In this document: positions 25,601-36,992 of the stretch, in pieces
Numbering within the stretch: the first letter of the stretch is position 1
Layout: each line of letters starts with the position of its first letter
From: Endomychus coccineus
Taxonomy: Eukaryota > Arthropoda > Insecta > Coleoptera > Endomychidae
Length of the DNA: 64,000 bases
Direction of reading: 5' to 3'
Assembly (NCBI GenBank): GCA_958510875.1
Contig: OY294070.1
Location: 45,779,299 to 45,843,298 of the forward strand
The notes under the pieces: generated by a model
What the model was told of the DNA's origin: nothing
The model's input: the letters and a program-made list of their open reading frames with translations, nothing else
Databases searched by the model: none
Program-made: the position numbers and the translations under genes

Positions 25601-28600
25601 ACACTGAACTCACGGGGAAAGAAAGAAATGACGCTTGGCTACTTGGCCAACGTAACAAGAAATGTGTTACGTAATAGCTCTAATTTTATCTTTCGAATGT
25701 TTTACTTCAATAATTCCTAATCTTCACTTTTGATTCCACATTGATACAATTTAACAATATTATATCATTACAATGAATTAGATGAAATTAATACTTTTTG
25801 TCCACATCATCCTCTTGAGAAGTTGTAAGGGCAAATCGACGGCGTAATCAGGAAACAAGTCAACTCCTTCAGAGCTTATTTTGCAGGAGTAGCTTGAAAG
25901 TGTTTGATCCAAATGGTTGAAAGCAGTACATCTAGAAACATATTGCTCGTTGTTTCAAATACACTGAACTCACGGGGAAAGAAAGAAATGACGCTTGGCT
26001 ACTTGGCCAACGTAACAAGAAATGTGTTACGTAATAGCTCTAATTTTATCTTTCGAATGTTTTACTTCAATAATTCCTAATCTTCACTTTTGATTCCACA
26101 TTGATACAATTTAACAATGTTATATCATTACAGTGAATTAGATGAAATTAATACTTTTTGTCCACATCATCCTCTTGAGAAGTTGTAAGGGCAAATCGAC
26201 GGCGTAATCAGGAAACAAGTCAACTCCTTTAGAGCTTGTTTTGCAGGAGTAGCTTGAAAGTGTTCGAGCCAAATGGTTGAAAGCAGTACATCTAGAAACA
26301 TATTGCTCGTTGTTTCAAATGCCTTTACACTGAACTCACGGGGAAAGAAAGAAATGACGCTTGGCTACTTGGCCAACGTAACAAGAAATGTGTTACGTAA
26401 TAGCTCTAATTTTATCTTTCGAATGTTTTACTTCAATAATTCCTAATCTTCACTTTTGATTCCACATTGATACAATTTAACAATGTTATATTATTACAGT
26501 GAATTAGATAAGATTGATACTTTTTGTCCACATCATCCTCTAGAGAAGTTTTAAGGGCAAATCGACGGCGTAATCAGGAAACAAGTCAACTCCTTTAGAG
26601 CTTGTTTTGCAGGAGTAGCTTGAAAGTGTTCGATCCAGATGGTTGAAAGCAGTACATCTAGAAACATATTGCTCTTTGTTTCAAATACACTGAACTCACG
26701 GGGAAAGAAAGAAATGACGCTTGGCTACTTGGCCAACGTAACAAGAAATGTGTTACGTAATAGCTCTAATTTTATCTTTAGAATGTTTTACTTCAATAAT
26801 TCCTAATCTTCACTTTTGATTCCACATTGATACAATTTAACAATGTTATATTATTACAGTGAATTAGATGAAATTAATACTTTTTGTCCACATCATCCTC
26901 TTGAGAAGTTGTAAGGGCAAATCGATGGCGTAATCAGGAAACAAGTCAACTCCTTCAGAGCTTATTTTGCAGGAGTAGCTTGAAAGTGTTCGATCCAAAT
27001 GGTTGAAAGCAGTACATCTAGAAACATATAGCTCGTTGTTTCAAATGCCTTTACACTGAACTCACGGGGAAAGAAAGAAATGACGCTTGGCTACTTGGCC
27101 AACGTAACAAGAAATGTGTTACGTAATAGCTCTAATTTTATCTTTCGAATGTTTTACTTCAATAATTCCTAATCTTCACTTTTGATTCCACATTGATACA
27201 ATTTAACAATGTTATATTATTACAGTGAATTAGATGAAATTAATACTTTTTGTCCACATCATCCTCTTGAGAAGTTGTAAGGGCAAATCGATGGCGTAAT
27301 CAGGAAACAAGTCAACTCCTTCAGAGCTTATTTTGCAGGAGTAGCTTGAAAGTGTTCGATCCAAATGGTTGAAAGCAGTACATCTAGAAACATATTGCTC
27401 GTTGTTTCAAATGCCTTTACACTGAACTCACGGGGAAAGAAAGAAATGACGCTTGGCTACTTGGCCAACGTAACAAGAAATGTGTTACGTAATAGCTCTA
27501 ATTTTATCTTTCGAATGTTTTACTTCAATAATTCCTAATCTCCACTTTTGATTCCACATTGATACAATTTAACAATGTTATATTATTACAGTGAATTAGA
27601 TAAGATTGATACTTTTTGTCCACATCATCCTCTTGAGAAGTTGTAAGGGCAAATCGACGGCGTAATCAGGAAACAAGTCAACTCCTTTAGAGCTTGTTTT
27701 GCAGGAGTAGCTTGAAAGTGTTCGATCCAAATGGTTGAAAGCAGTACATCTAGAAACATATTGCTCGTTGTTTCAAATGCCTTTACACTGAACTCACGGG
27801 GAAAGAAAGAAATGACGCTTGGCTACTTGGCCAACGTAACAAGAAATGTGTTACGTAATAGCTCTAATTTTATCTTTCGAATGTTTTACTTCAATAATTC
27901 CTAATCTCCACTTTTGATTCCACATTGATACAATTTAACAATGTTATATTATTACAGTGAATTAGATAAGATTGATACTTTTTGTCCACATCATCCTCTT
28001 GAGAAGTTGTAAGGGCAAATCGACGGCGTAATCAGGAAACAAGTCAACTCCTTCAGAGATTATTTTGCAGGAGTAGCTTGAAAGTGTTCGATCCAAATGG
28101 TTGAAAGCAGTACATCTAGAAACATATTGCTCGTTGTTTCAAATGCCTTTACACTGAACTCACGGGGAAAGAAAGAAATGACGCTTGGCTACTTGGCCAA
28201 CGTAACAAGAAATGTGTTACGTAATAGCTCTAATTTTATCTTTAGAATGTTTTACTTCAATAATTCCTAATCTTCACTTTTGATTCCACATTGATACAAT
28301 TTAACAATGTTATATTATTACAGTGAATTAGATAAGATTGATACTTTTTGTCCACATCATCCTCTTGAGAAGTTGTAAGGGCAAATCGACGGCGTAATCA
28401 GGAAACAAGTCAACTCCTTCAGAGCTTATTTTGCAGGAGTAGCTTGAAAGTGTTCGATCCAAATGGTTGAAAGCAGTACATCTAGAAACATATTGCTCGT
28501 TGTTTCAAATGCCTTCACACTGAACTCACGGGGAAAGAAAGAAATGACGCTTGGCTACTTGGCCAACGTAACAAGAAATGTGTTACGTAATAGCTCTAAT

Positions 28601-28643
28601 TTTATCTTTCGAATGTTTTACTTCAATAATTCCTAATCTTCAC
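19687..28643 (+). repeat. 366-bp satellite array, left part (~24.5 copies)
   Basis: Head-to-tail copies of a 366-bp unit; for example, equivalent positions fall at 22616, 22982, 23348, 23714, 24446, 24812 and 25178. Copies differ at a handful of recurrent sites: gataagattgat or gatgaaattaat, tttcga or tttaga, ggaaag or ggcaag, and a 6-bp loss of gccttt in three or more units. Each unit contains a 57-codon frame starting at the ATG of 'aaatggttgaaagc', usually open, and an 'attattacag' tract that looks like a 3' splice site. One unit has a stop in the frame (near 27028). The array continues at 47070 beyond the Polinton. Confidence 0.97.
28638..28643. repeat. Left target-site duplication of the Polinton (CTTCAC)
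   Basis: cttcac at 28638-28643 directly precedes the terminal AGT of the element and is repeated at 47070-47075 after the terminal ACT. Six base pairs is the usual Polinton duplication. Joining the two flanks at this duplication recreates a normal 366-bp satellite unit. Confidence 0.97.
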
Positions 28644-29340
28644 AGTAGATGAACACCGCTACTTCTACGATCAAGAACCAAGATGGCGGCCATAGGGGGG
28701 TCGGTGATAAGGAATGGATGTGTGTGATAAGGTGTGAGATAAGGATATGTTGTTTGTAAAGAGTATACAGGGTGCGTACAAAAAGTGTGTTACATGTATA
28801 GGGTCACGTGACTATCACGAGGCAGCTGCCATCGAGTATACAGGGTGTGTACAAAAAGTGTGTCACATGTACAGGGGTCATGTGACTATCACATGACAGC
28901 TGTCATGGCGGACCTAAGGTACAGATTGCTTCGTGGATATGTCACCACCACGTGACAGGTGTCATGGCGGGCCTAAGGTACAGACTGCTTCGTGGAGATG
29001 TCACCACCACGTGACAGCTGTCATGGTGGACCTAAGGTACAGATTGCTTTGTAGAGGTGTCACCACCATATGACAGCAGTCTCATGACAGACCAAAGGTA
29101 CAGACTGCTCCGTGGAGGTGTCGCCACCACATGACAGCTGTCATGACGGACCTATGGTACAGATTGCTTCGTAGAGGTGTCGCCACCACATGACAGCTGT
29201 CATGGTGGACCTATGGTACAGATTGCTTCGTGGAGGTGCGAAGCACCTCTACGAAGCATTCTGCACCTTTGGTCCAGAAGGTTTAGACCGATACGTGGAG
29301 ATGGCGCCACCAGTTCGACTCGTCCGACTCATGCGGCTCG
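28644..29340 (+). repeat. Polinton left terminal inverted repeat
   Basis: Matches 46404-47069 inverted, to about 29340 ('ccaccagttcgactc'). The outer 250 bp include 'ccaagatggcggccat' and two copies of a block with 'gtatacagggtg.gtacaaaaagtgtgt'. Inside are about six 61-64-bp tandem units (28891-29240) with E-boxes (CACGTG, CAGCTG) and the palindrome TGACAGCTGTCA (first copy 28894-28905). A frame open across this region is produced by the repeats and is not a gene. Confidence 0.93.
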
Positions 29341-29426
29341 CAAACGACAAATGAAAGGTCGGAGATCATCGGCTACAACGTTTCGTGCGACTTCGCATAA
29401 TATTGATGAGGACAGTATAGTTCAAG

Positions 29427-29981
29427 ATGAAGTGTGTGGCGGTCGACATTCAGAGCTTCCAAATCTCATACCATGGAATGATAGTTAAGGAACTTGCTTT
29501 GGTGGATTGTGAGAAAAAGTTAGAAAAATATTTTCTATTCAAGTCACCCACACCGCTAAGTGAACTCGCAGAAAATCAAATGAAGCAAGTAATGTTTTGT
29601 GAAAAGTACCACGGAATTCCATACAACTCTGGATACCAGGACTATACTAGGATTGAGGAAATTTTCAAGGAAAATATTGATCCAAATAGCATCATATACG
29701 TTAGTGGAAAGGGTAAAACCAAATTTATAGTGAACATCCTAAAAAAATTGGGGTTAGATCGCCAGGTGAAAGTCTTGAATTTGAAAGGTAGCTGTCCAGA
29801 ATTTGTTCGAGGAAACTGTAGATATATCTGCCTTCATCACTCCAACCACAATAATTCTATGTGCTGCAGTGTAAACAGCTGGAAATTGTTTGAATATGTT
29901 ACGAAGGAAGATGCCCATCTAGATTTATTACGAGGTTTTCAAAAAATGGGTATGGGGGGCACTCTCCCCCAAACTGACTAG
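29427..29981 (+). CDS. Polinton protein of unknown function, paralogue of the right-end gene
   Basis: 184 residues, starting at the first ATG after the left terminal repeat. It shares an ordered set of motifs with the 168-residue protein at 45719-46225: an N-terminal V(A/V/L)DIQ(S/G)F strand, a short aromatic-rich segment, 'H-G-(I/L)-x-Y-x-SG', a strand IIYV-G followed by K(T/A)..., a later hydrophobic strand and a Cys/His-containing C-terminus with a conserved 'C-x-H(H)' region. The alternation of strands with an early aspartate faintly recalls RNase H-like (DEDD) nucleases, but the usual DxE is DxQ here, so a function is not claimed. It is followed after 7 nt by the next gene, suggesting co-transcription. 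Confidence 0.75.
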   Translation: MKCVAVDIQSFQISYHGMIVKELALVDCEKKLEKYFLFKSPTPLSELAENQMKQVMFCEKYHGIPYNSGYQDYTRIEEIFKENIDPNSIIYVSGKGKTKFIVNILKKLGLDRQVKVLNLKGSCPEFVRGNCRYICLHHSNHNNSMCCSVNSWKLFEYVTKEDAHLDLLRGFQKMGMGGTLPQTD

Positions 29982-29988
29982 TATTGAT

Positions 29989-30601
29989 ATGTCTTTGGAA
30001 GAATACGCACGTAAACTGTTTGAATTCCATGTGAAATTAGTAGCACTGAATAAAGACATAAAATTTTATGAAGATAAAAAGTTAACTATAAGCCAACTAG
30101 GTAATTTGAGTATAAGTGGAGGGGATGGTTGTGTTGAAATCAAATTTCATAATCCTAACCGCAATATTGAATGGGGTCCTATATACAAACGTACCACCTC
30201 GAGTGAATCGGATTTATATATGTCCCAACAAGGATGCCTTCGTTGAGAAGGAATGTAATAGAACTGAATGGCAACCCCTGGACCACCAACTAGTTAATGA
30301 AAATCAATTGGAGGTATTCTCATACGTTATTCCTAAAACGATGTTACCAACATTCAACTATAAACTCAAGTTATTATTCCATGATGGAAGTGAGGGAGAC
30401 GTGGTGAATTGGCAGCAAACTGAAGCCTCAACACCTGCGGCGGCAGCAGCAATCAATTGCCTAAGCAATGTATCTGAAGCTCAACCACCACAGAAAGAAA
30501 ATGAAATCTATGCTATGCAATGTTTCAATCTTAGTGCATTATCAGTTTTATTACTGAAAATCCTCATTAAAAATGTAAAGAAACGTATTAATAATAAATA
30601 A
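29989..30601 (+). pseudogene. Polinton gene of unknown function, frameshifted
   Basis: Two overlapping plus-strand frames appear to be parts of one gene. The first runs from ATG 29989 (85 codons, stop at 30246) and contains 'VEIKFHNPNRNIEWGPIY'. The second, open to 30601, takes over near 30190-30205 with 'VPPRVNRIYICPNKD' and carries 'FSYVIPKTMLP', an alanine run and a C-terminal hydrophobic stretch (LSALSVLLLKILI) followed by lysines, like a tail anchor. The change is from one frame to +1 (one extra base or two missing). No intron with good GT-AG sites spans it. An AATAAA overlaps the stop. I do not recognise the family; if the shift is real the gene is broken. Confidence 0.6.
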
Positions 30602-30728
30602 GGAAAGTATTGCTGTTGTTTGATTTTGAATAGGAGATTGGGAATCAGTTAGACACATACATTTAACTTTTAACTCTATTTTTGAAAAATATAAAAACTT
30701 AAAATATAAATATATAAAACATATTATA

Positions 30729-31848
<1,120 letters not shown>

Positions 31849-31978
31849 TTTTCTCTATGTACCACGCACAACACTTTGAGAAGAATACTATTTTCCTCCT
31901 ATGAAGTGCCATAGGTTTTATACACGATATTTAATTATTGAATATGAGATAAACTAAAATTAAACTAATTCCCAGAAA

Positions 31979-32210
31979 TTGATAAAGTTGTTATTGACCA
32001 AGCATGAACGCTATACATGACGTCAATTGATAAGAAGTTCCTATAAAAAGAGATTGATAAAGTTGTTATTCGCCACGCATGAACGGTATACATGACGTCA
32101 ATTGATAAGAAGTTCCTAAAAAGAAATCGATAAAGTTGTTATTGACCGACTCGATGGCGCCGTCAACTGATAAGAAGTTCCTATAAAAACGCGATATGCG
32201 CATCTCATTA
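31979..32210 (+). promoter_or_regulatory. Triplicated CRE/TATA promoter for the replication genes
   Basis: Three tandem units of 74-75 bp start near 31979, 32054 and 32128, each running from 't(t/c)gataaagttgttatt' to 'gataagaagttcctataaaaa'. Two units contain a perfect CRE/ATF site TGACGTCA (32018-32025 and 32093-32100); the third has a degenerate cgccgtcaac. The last TATAAAA (32182) is followed about 25 nt later by tcatt, a fit to the arthropod initiator. A likely 5'-UTR intron runs 32276-32532 (ctag/gtgagt ... ttgttttag), so the mRNA would lead into the gene at 32556. Confidence 0.7.
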
Positions 32211-32555
32211 TTATATTCATTATTAAATCTGAGTTAGAAACAACCAGACGTGTTTTTGTGAGTGCTAAAATCTAGGTGAGTTTATTTTATTAATTAACTT
32301 AAAACATTATTTTCCTATGTAGGGTTAATTTATATGTAGGGAATATTTATTTTTCTTTTCTTAAAAATATACTAGTAGAACTTTTTGAAAGTATTTATTA
32401 ATCTTCTTTTATACAATTTGCTTGGTAAATATTAAATAATATTTTGGTGTATTTATTAATATTCAATTTGGTGGGGTAAATCCAACACACAAAAATAATT
32501 CTTCACTGCTAACTTCCATCGATTTGTTTTAGATTTTTTAAAAAATAAAATAAAA

Positions 32556-32879
32556 ATGGATTTTACCAAACTGAACCAAATCTCTCTCTTGCAGAGGGCA
32601 ACACCTACAAAGATTGCAGAGCTAAAATTGAACGTACCACATCTGATTTTCAATTTAAAAATTGTAAATACCAAATTTGGAGAGGTTGTTTTGGCAGAGT
32701 TGGAGGGAGAGCGAACTGTTTTCCTACCCAAACGTTTAACCACAACGCTTACCCCCCTCATCGAAGATATTAATAAAGGACGCAATACAGCCCTAATATA
32801 TCGAGGGGAAGAAGCGATTGGGTCAGGAAAATCTTGTGCAAAAATAGAATTCGTACAATTGACCTCCCCAAGGACTTGA
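32556..32879 (+). CDS. Candidate OB-fold ssDNA-binding protein
   Basis: 107 residues, starting 23 nt after a probable 5'-UTR splice acceptor. Composition and strand pattern (VPHLIFNLKIVNTKFG..., LAELEGERTVFLPKR, ALIYRG) match the small five-stranded protein often encoded next to polymerase B in insect Polintons, where an OB-fold with single-stranded DNA binding is suspected. The phrases 'TKFG-..-LAEL' and 'VFLPKR' are the recognisable marks. It lies 93 nt upstream of the polymerase, same strand, consistent with a replication role. The function is inference. Confidence 0.65.
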   Translation: MDFTKLNQISLLQRATPTKIAELKLNVPHLIFNLKIVNTKFGEVVLAELEGERTVFLPKRLTTTLTPLIEDINKGRNTALIYRGEEAIGSGKSCAKIEFVQLTSPRT

Positions 32880-32972
32880 GAGAGAGCCTTCCAGTTCCAT
32901 CAGCAACAACATCCTTCCTGGCTACTACTGCTATATATCCCATAAGGTAGGGTGCTTGTTTATTGTTTAAAA

Positions 32973-35900
32973 ATGGTTTCAGTCGCTAAAATCAGTGGGG
33001 AGATTGTGAAAATTATCAATGAGGCTCAACGGGATTTATTAAAATCGAAATTATCCCCTCAGGAAATAACAAAGTGGATAGGTTTCTGTACAAAGTACAT
33101 TAGGACTTTTTCCAGACATTTAACCAAAGACACCTTGAATTTACCCTGTAAGAACCAACTTCAATGTAATATTGGCCATTTAAAAAGATTCAAAATTTTA
33201 TTAGGGGTTCGAAATAAACCACCCACAACTAATAAGAACCGTAGTGAGCGAATCCGTTGGGAGGAAGGTAAATGCGCATTTTCCCAACGAATTCGAACTG
33301 GCTTTATAACGAACATTTCACATTTAGACCCGATAAATTTTTTATATGATGCTTTTCATCTTTTCAGCCCTAGAATCACCAAAATTTTACATACATACAA
33401 TTTCATTAAGGTAAACACTACATTTTGTGGGGAATATATGCGGCTCAATGCGATCGACGAGCTTATCCAAACAGAGTATAAATATTTCCACACCAAGTCC
33501 GCTCCAATAGATGCTTTTACAAATTTATTGGAGTGGTTCAAGAAGAATGTAATTGATAAACTCCAAGTAAAGCTGGATGATTTTTTAGAACGCGACTCGG
33601 GGTGGAGCATTAGGGAGGTTATCAGTTTGGGGGTGAATATAAATAAGCATGAAACCATCAATTCAGGCTCTTCGTATATCGTTCTCCCCAAAGAAATACT
33701 CTTGAAGCGTGCTGTTATTAATATTAAAAATTACGATGAATACTGTTTTGCCTGGGCAGTAACAGCGGGGCTACATCCAGCAGCAGCAAATGCAGCTCGT
33801 GTTTCTTCATATCCACATTTTAGTAATGTTTTAAATTTACAAAATCTAACATTCCCCCTACCTATATCACAAATTCCAACTTTCGAGAAAAATAACAATA
33901 TTTCAATTCATGTATTCGTTTTGGAATTATGTGGGGGTGATGAGCAGCAGCAGAGCGAACATGTGGAGAAATTGAAGGTTCTCCCTGCATATTTAACTAA
34001 AAATAAATTAGAGAAGCATTTTAATTTACTATTAATCCAAGATAAATATTATTGCGATGTAGAACCTGCGAAATCCCCAAATTTCATTGACCCCACCGTT
34101 AAATTTCACTATTGTCTAATTAAAAATTTATCAAGACTTGTAAATTCTCAAATTAGCTCGCACCACAAAACTTACTTGTGTGAGCGATGTTTAAATAATT
34201 TTTATAGTGAGAATAAGTATAAAAATCACATTGAGGATTGTGGTAAAATGAACATATGTAAAATTACTTTCCCCCAGGATGATTATTTAAAATTTAACAA
34301 TCACTCAAACAAACTACCCATACCATTTATTATTTATTTTGACTTTGAAGCTCTCCTATTACCTATTCAGAACTGCTCTCAATCTAATGTAAGTTCATAT
34401 ACGAACAAAACCCAGCTACACGAGGCGTATAGTGTTGGGTATTATTTAAAATGCCAATTTAACAATTCCCTATCACGATTTGATAGTTATAGGGGATTAG
34501 ACCCGGCCAAATGGTTGACAGATGAACTAGATAAAATTGGGGAATTTATCGATCTAAAACTTAAATCTATTGTACCTATGGACTTGAATGGTTTTAGTTT
34601 CCTAGATATAATGAAGGAAACGAAATGTCATATTTGCGAGAGACAGTTCGAAGAGGGGGATGTTCGTGTTAGAGATCATTGCCATTTCACGGGCAAATAT
34701 CGAGGATTAGCCCATCAAGATTGTAATCTTAATTATAAATATCGATTCGTAGTGCCTGTTGTGGCTCATAACCTCAGTGGGTACGATATGTTTTTGCTGA
34801 TTCGAGATATAGCCAAATCGTCCAAACAAAATATTCAAGTACTCCCAATCAATAAAGAGAAGTATATAAGTTTCACTAGAAGTACGAAAAACTCCGTGGT
34901 TAAATTTCGTTTCATCGATTCATGTAGGTTTTTAGATTCAAGCTTGGACAAATTAGTGTCATATTTGAAGGTGGAGGATTTGAATATTTTGAAAAGCGAG
35001 TTTGCGCACTTATCCGATGATAAATTTAAATTACTAACTCGTAAGGGAGTATTTCCCTATGAACACTTAGATGAATGGGGTAAATTGAACGAGGAAAATC
35101 TTCCTCCAATAGAGAAATTTTTTAATAAATTACGCGACGAATCGATAAGTGAGGATGATTATAGGCATGCTCAAACAATTTGGACTAGTTTTAATTGTAG
35201 AAATTTAGGTGATTATTCAGATTTATATTTGAAGACAGATGTTTTATTATTGGCCGATGTGTTTGAGAATTTTCGCAGCAAATGTATGGATCTTTTTGCT
35301 TTAGATCCGGCCCACTATTTCACGGTTCCCTCCTTCACGTGGGACTGTATGTTGAAATATACGAATGTATCTTTACAATATTTGAAAGACATCGATATGG
35401 TCTTATTTGTGGAGAAGGGAATTCGTGGAGGTGTGAGCCAATGCAGTAATCGATTTGCAAAGGCCAATAATAAATACATGAATAATCACGACCCCGAAAA
35501 AGAGACAAGTTACCTCATGTATTTTGACGTTTGTAATTTGTACGGATGGGCTATGATTCAATATTTGCCCTATGATGGGTTCAAGTGGGTTGAAAATCTC
35601 GATGATGTAGACGTAAGAAACGTCTCAGACGAAAGTCCAATTGGCTACATATTGGAAGTCGATTTAGATTACCCAGCTGAACTTCATGATCTGCATAAAG
35701 ATCTCCCTCTTTGTCCCACTCACACAGCACCACCCAACAGCAAATTACCTAAATTACTAACAACTCTCCACAATAAATCGAAATATATCATTCACTATCG
35801 AAATTTAAAACAATGTTTGGCGCTGGGGATGGTGCTGAAAAAAGTCCATAGAATTTTGGAATTTAAGCAAGCTCCGTGGCTTAAAGCATACATAGATCTC

Positions 35901-36761
35901 AACACTAGATTGAGGGCAGCTTCTAAGAATGCGTTTGAAATAGCTCTCTTCAAGCTGCTGATCAACGCAATTTTCGGTAAATCTATGGAGAATGTACGGA
36001 AGCATAGACTAGTTAGATTAGTTAATAAATGGTATGGGCCCTATGGGGCTCGCTATTATATTTCTCAACCTAATTTCAATAGCAGCAAGATATTTGAGGA
36101 GAATTTGGTGGCCATAGAACAGAATAAATTAGAAGTTTTATTCAACAAACCCATCTATGTGGGGATGTCTATTTTGGACATCTCCAAAACCTGCGTTTAC
36201 GATTTCCATTATGGCTTTATGTTGAAATTATACAAAGACCCTGGATTGATGCGATTATGTTACACTGATACTGACAGTTTGATTTACCATATTATTACAA
36301 ACGATGACATTTATGAGTCAATTATAAATAGAAATATCGGGAAATTTGATACGAGTGATTATGCTCCAGACAACCTCTTTAATATTCCGCAGGTCAACAA
36401 AAAAGTAGTAGGCTTAATGAAGGACGAGAACAAAGGGCTTTTGATGGATAAGTTCGTTGGTTTGCGGGCAAAAATGTACAGCTTCACTGTCCAAAATCAA
36501 AATCGCGATGATGACGTCACAAAGAAAGCCAAAGGGGTGCTCGAGTATGTCTTACGAAATACAATAACATTTGAGGACTACGTTAGATGTCTGGAAGAGA
36601 ACATAGAGATGTATCGCGTCCAGAGATCTATCCGCTCTTTTGACCTTAAGTTATACACAATTGAGCAGAATAAAATCGCTTTGAGCCCCTTTGATAATAA
36701 ACGGGTTATATTGGGGGATAAAACAAGCACCCTACCTTATGGACACTATTCTTTAGGTTAG
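32973..36761 (+). CDS. polB: Protein-primed family B DNA polymerase
   Basis: Replicates the element; 1262 residues from the first ATG (the frame is also open upstream, but only with a GTG). The N-terminal part has the Polinton motif 'CFAWAVTAGLHP', similar to a cysteine-protease-like fold; then a C2H2-like finger (YLCERCLNNF...H...C, near residues 398-425). Exonuclease motifs follow: ExoI FDFEA (about 457), ExoII HNLSGYD (about 600), ExoIII YLKTDVLLLADVF (about 752). Between ExoI and ExoII lies an endonuclease VII-like zinc domain (CHIC...RDHCHFTGKYRGLAH-DCN, about 551-588). Polymerase motif A is DVCNLYG (about 850), motif B LLINAIFGKS (about 994), motif C YTDTDS (about 1096), and a K-x-Y-like block RAKMYSF follows. 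All key residues are present and the frame is intact. Confidence 0.97.
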   Translation: MVSVAKISGEIVKIINEAQRDLLKSKLSPQEITKWIGFCTKYIRTFSRHLTKDTLNLPCKNQLQCNIGHLKRFKILLGVRNKPPTTNKNRSERIRWEEGKCAFSQRIRTGFITNISHLDPINFLYDAFHLFSPRITKILHTYNFIKVNTTFCGEYMRLNAIDELIQTEYKYFHTKSAPIDAFTNLLEWFKKNVIDKLQVKLDDFLERDSGWSIREVISLGVNINKHETINSGSSYIVLPKEILLKRAVINIKNYDEYCFAWAVTAGLHPAAANAARVSSYPHFSNVLNLQNLTFPLPISQIPTFEKNNNISIHVFVLELCGGDEQQQSEHVEKLKVLPAYLTKNKLEKHFNLLLIQDKYYCDVEPAKSPNFIDPTVKFHYCLIKNLSRLVNSQISSHHKTYLCERCLNNFYSENKYKNHIEDCGKMNICKITFPQDDYLKFNNHSNKLPIPFIIYFDFEALLLPIQNCSQSNVSSYTNKTQLHEAYSVGYYLKCQFNNSLSRFDSYRGLDPAKWLTDELDKIGEFIDLKLKSIVPMDLNGFSFLDIMKETKCHICERQFEEGDVRVRDHCHFTGKYRGLAHQDCNLNYKYRFVVPVVAHNLSGYDMFLLIRDIAKSSKQNIQVLPINKEKYISFTRSTKNSVVKFRFIDSCRFLDSSLDKLVSYLKVEDLNILKSEFAHLSDDKFKLLTRKGVFPYEHLDEWGKLNEENLPPIEKFFNKLRDESISEDDYRHAQTIWTSFNCRNLGDYSDLYLKTDVLLLADVFENFRSKCMDLFALDPAHYFTVPSFTWDCMLKYTNVSLQYLKDIDMVLFVEKGIRGGVSQCSNRFAKANNKYMNNHDPEKETSYLMYFDVCNLYGWAMIQYLPYDGFKWVENLDDVDVRNVSDESPIGYILEVDLDYPAELHDLHKDLPLCPTHTAPPNSKLPKLLTTLHNKSKYIIHYRNLKQCLALGMVLKKVHRILEFKQAPWLKAYIDLNTRLRAASKNAFEIALFKLLINAIFGKSMENVRKHRLVRLVNKWYGPYGARYYISQPNFNSSKIFEENLVAIEQNKLEVLFNKPIYVGMSILDISKTCVYDFHYGFMLKLYKDPGLMRLCYTDTDSLIYHIITNDDIYESIINRNIGKFDTSDYAPDNLFNIPQVNKKVVGLMKDENKGLLMDKFVGLRAKMYSFTVQNQNRDDDVTKKAKGVLEYVLRNTITFEDYVRCLEENIEMYRVQRSIRSFDLKLYTIEQNKIALSPFDNKRVILGDKTSTLPYGHYSLG

Positions 36762-36992
36762 AATTAAGATTTTTGATGTTTTTAAATTTGGGTAGTAGTA
36801 GTAGTTGTGTAAATTATATATGTATTTTTGTTTTTAAATTAGTGGGGTTAAGATATTTTGTAAGTAAGTATAATTATACACATTTTTGATTGATTCAGAT
36901 GATTGGCTGTATGTATTTTTCTTCATCCTATTAAATATTTTATGAGGAAGTTGGGTGTTTTAATAAACCAAAAATAATAGCATCAATTTTTT
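36762..36992. terminator. Convergent 3' region
   Basis: A 231-bp A+T-rich gap between the polymerase gene (plus) and the gene ending at 36993 (minus). Candidate polyadenylation signals are aataaa at about 36962 on the plus strand and AATAAA (plus-strand tttatt near 37018), inside the end of the minus-strand gene. No other feature seen. Confidence 0.5.

Noticed and set aside
29177..29488. 103-codon frame in the left terminal repeat
   Set aside because: It lies in tandem 62-bp units, overlaps the real gene at 29427 in another frame and has no counterpart at the right end.
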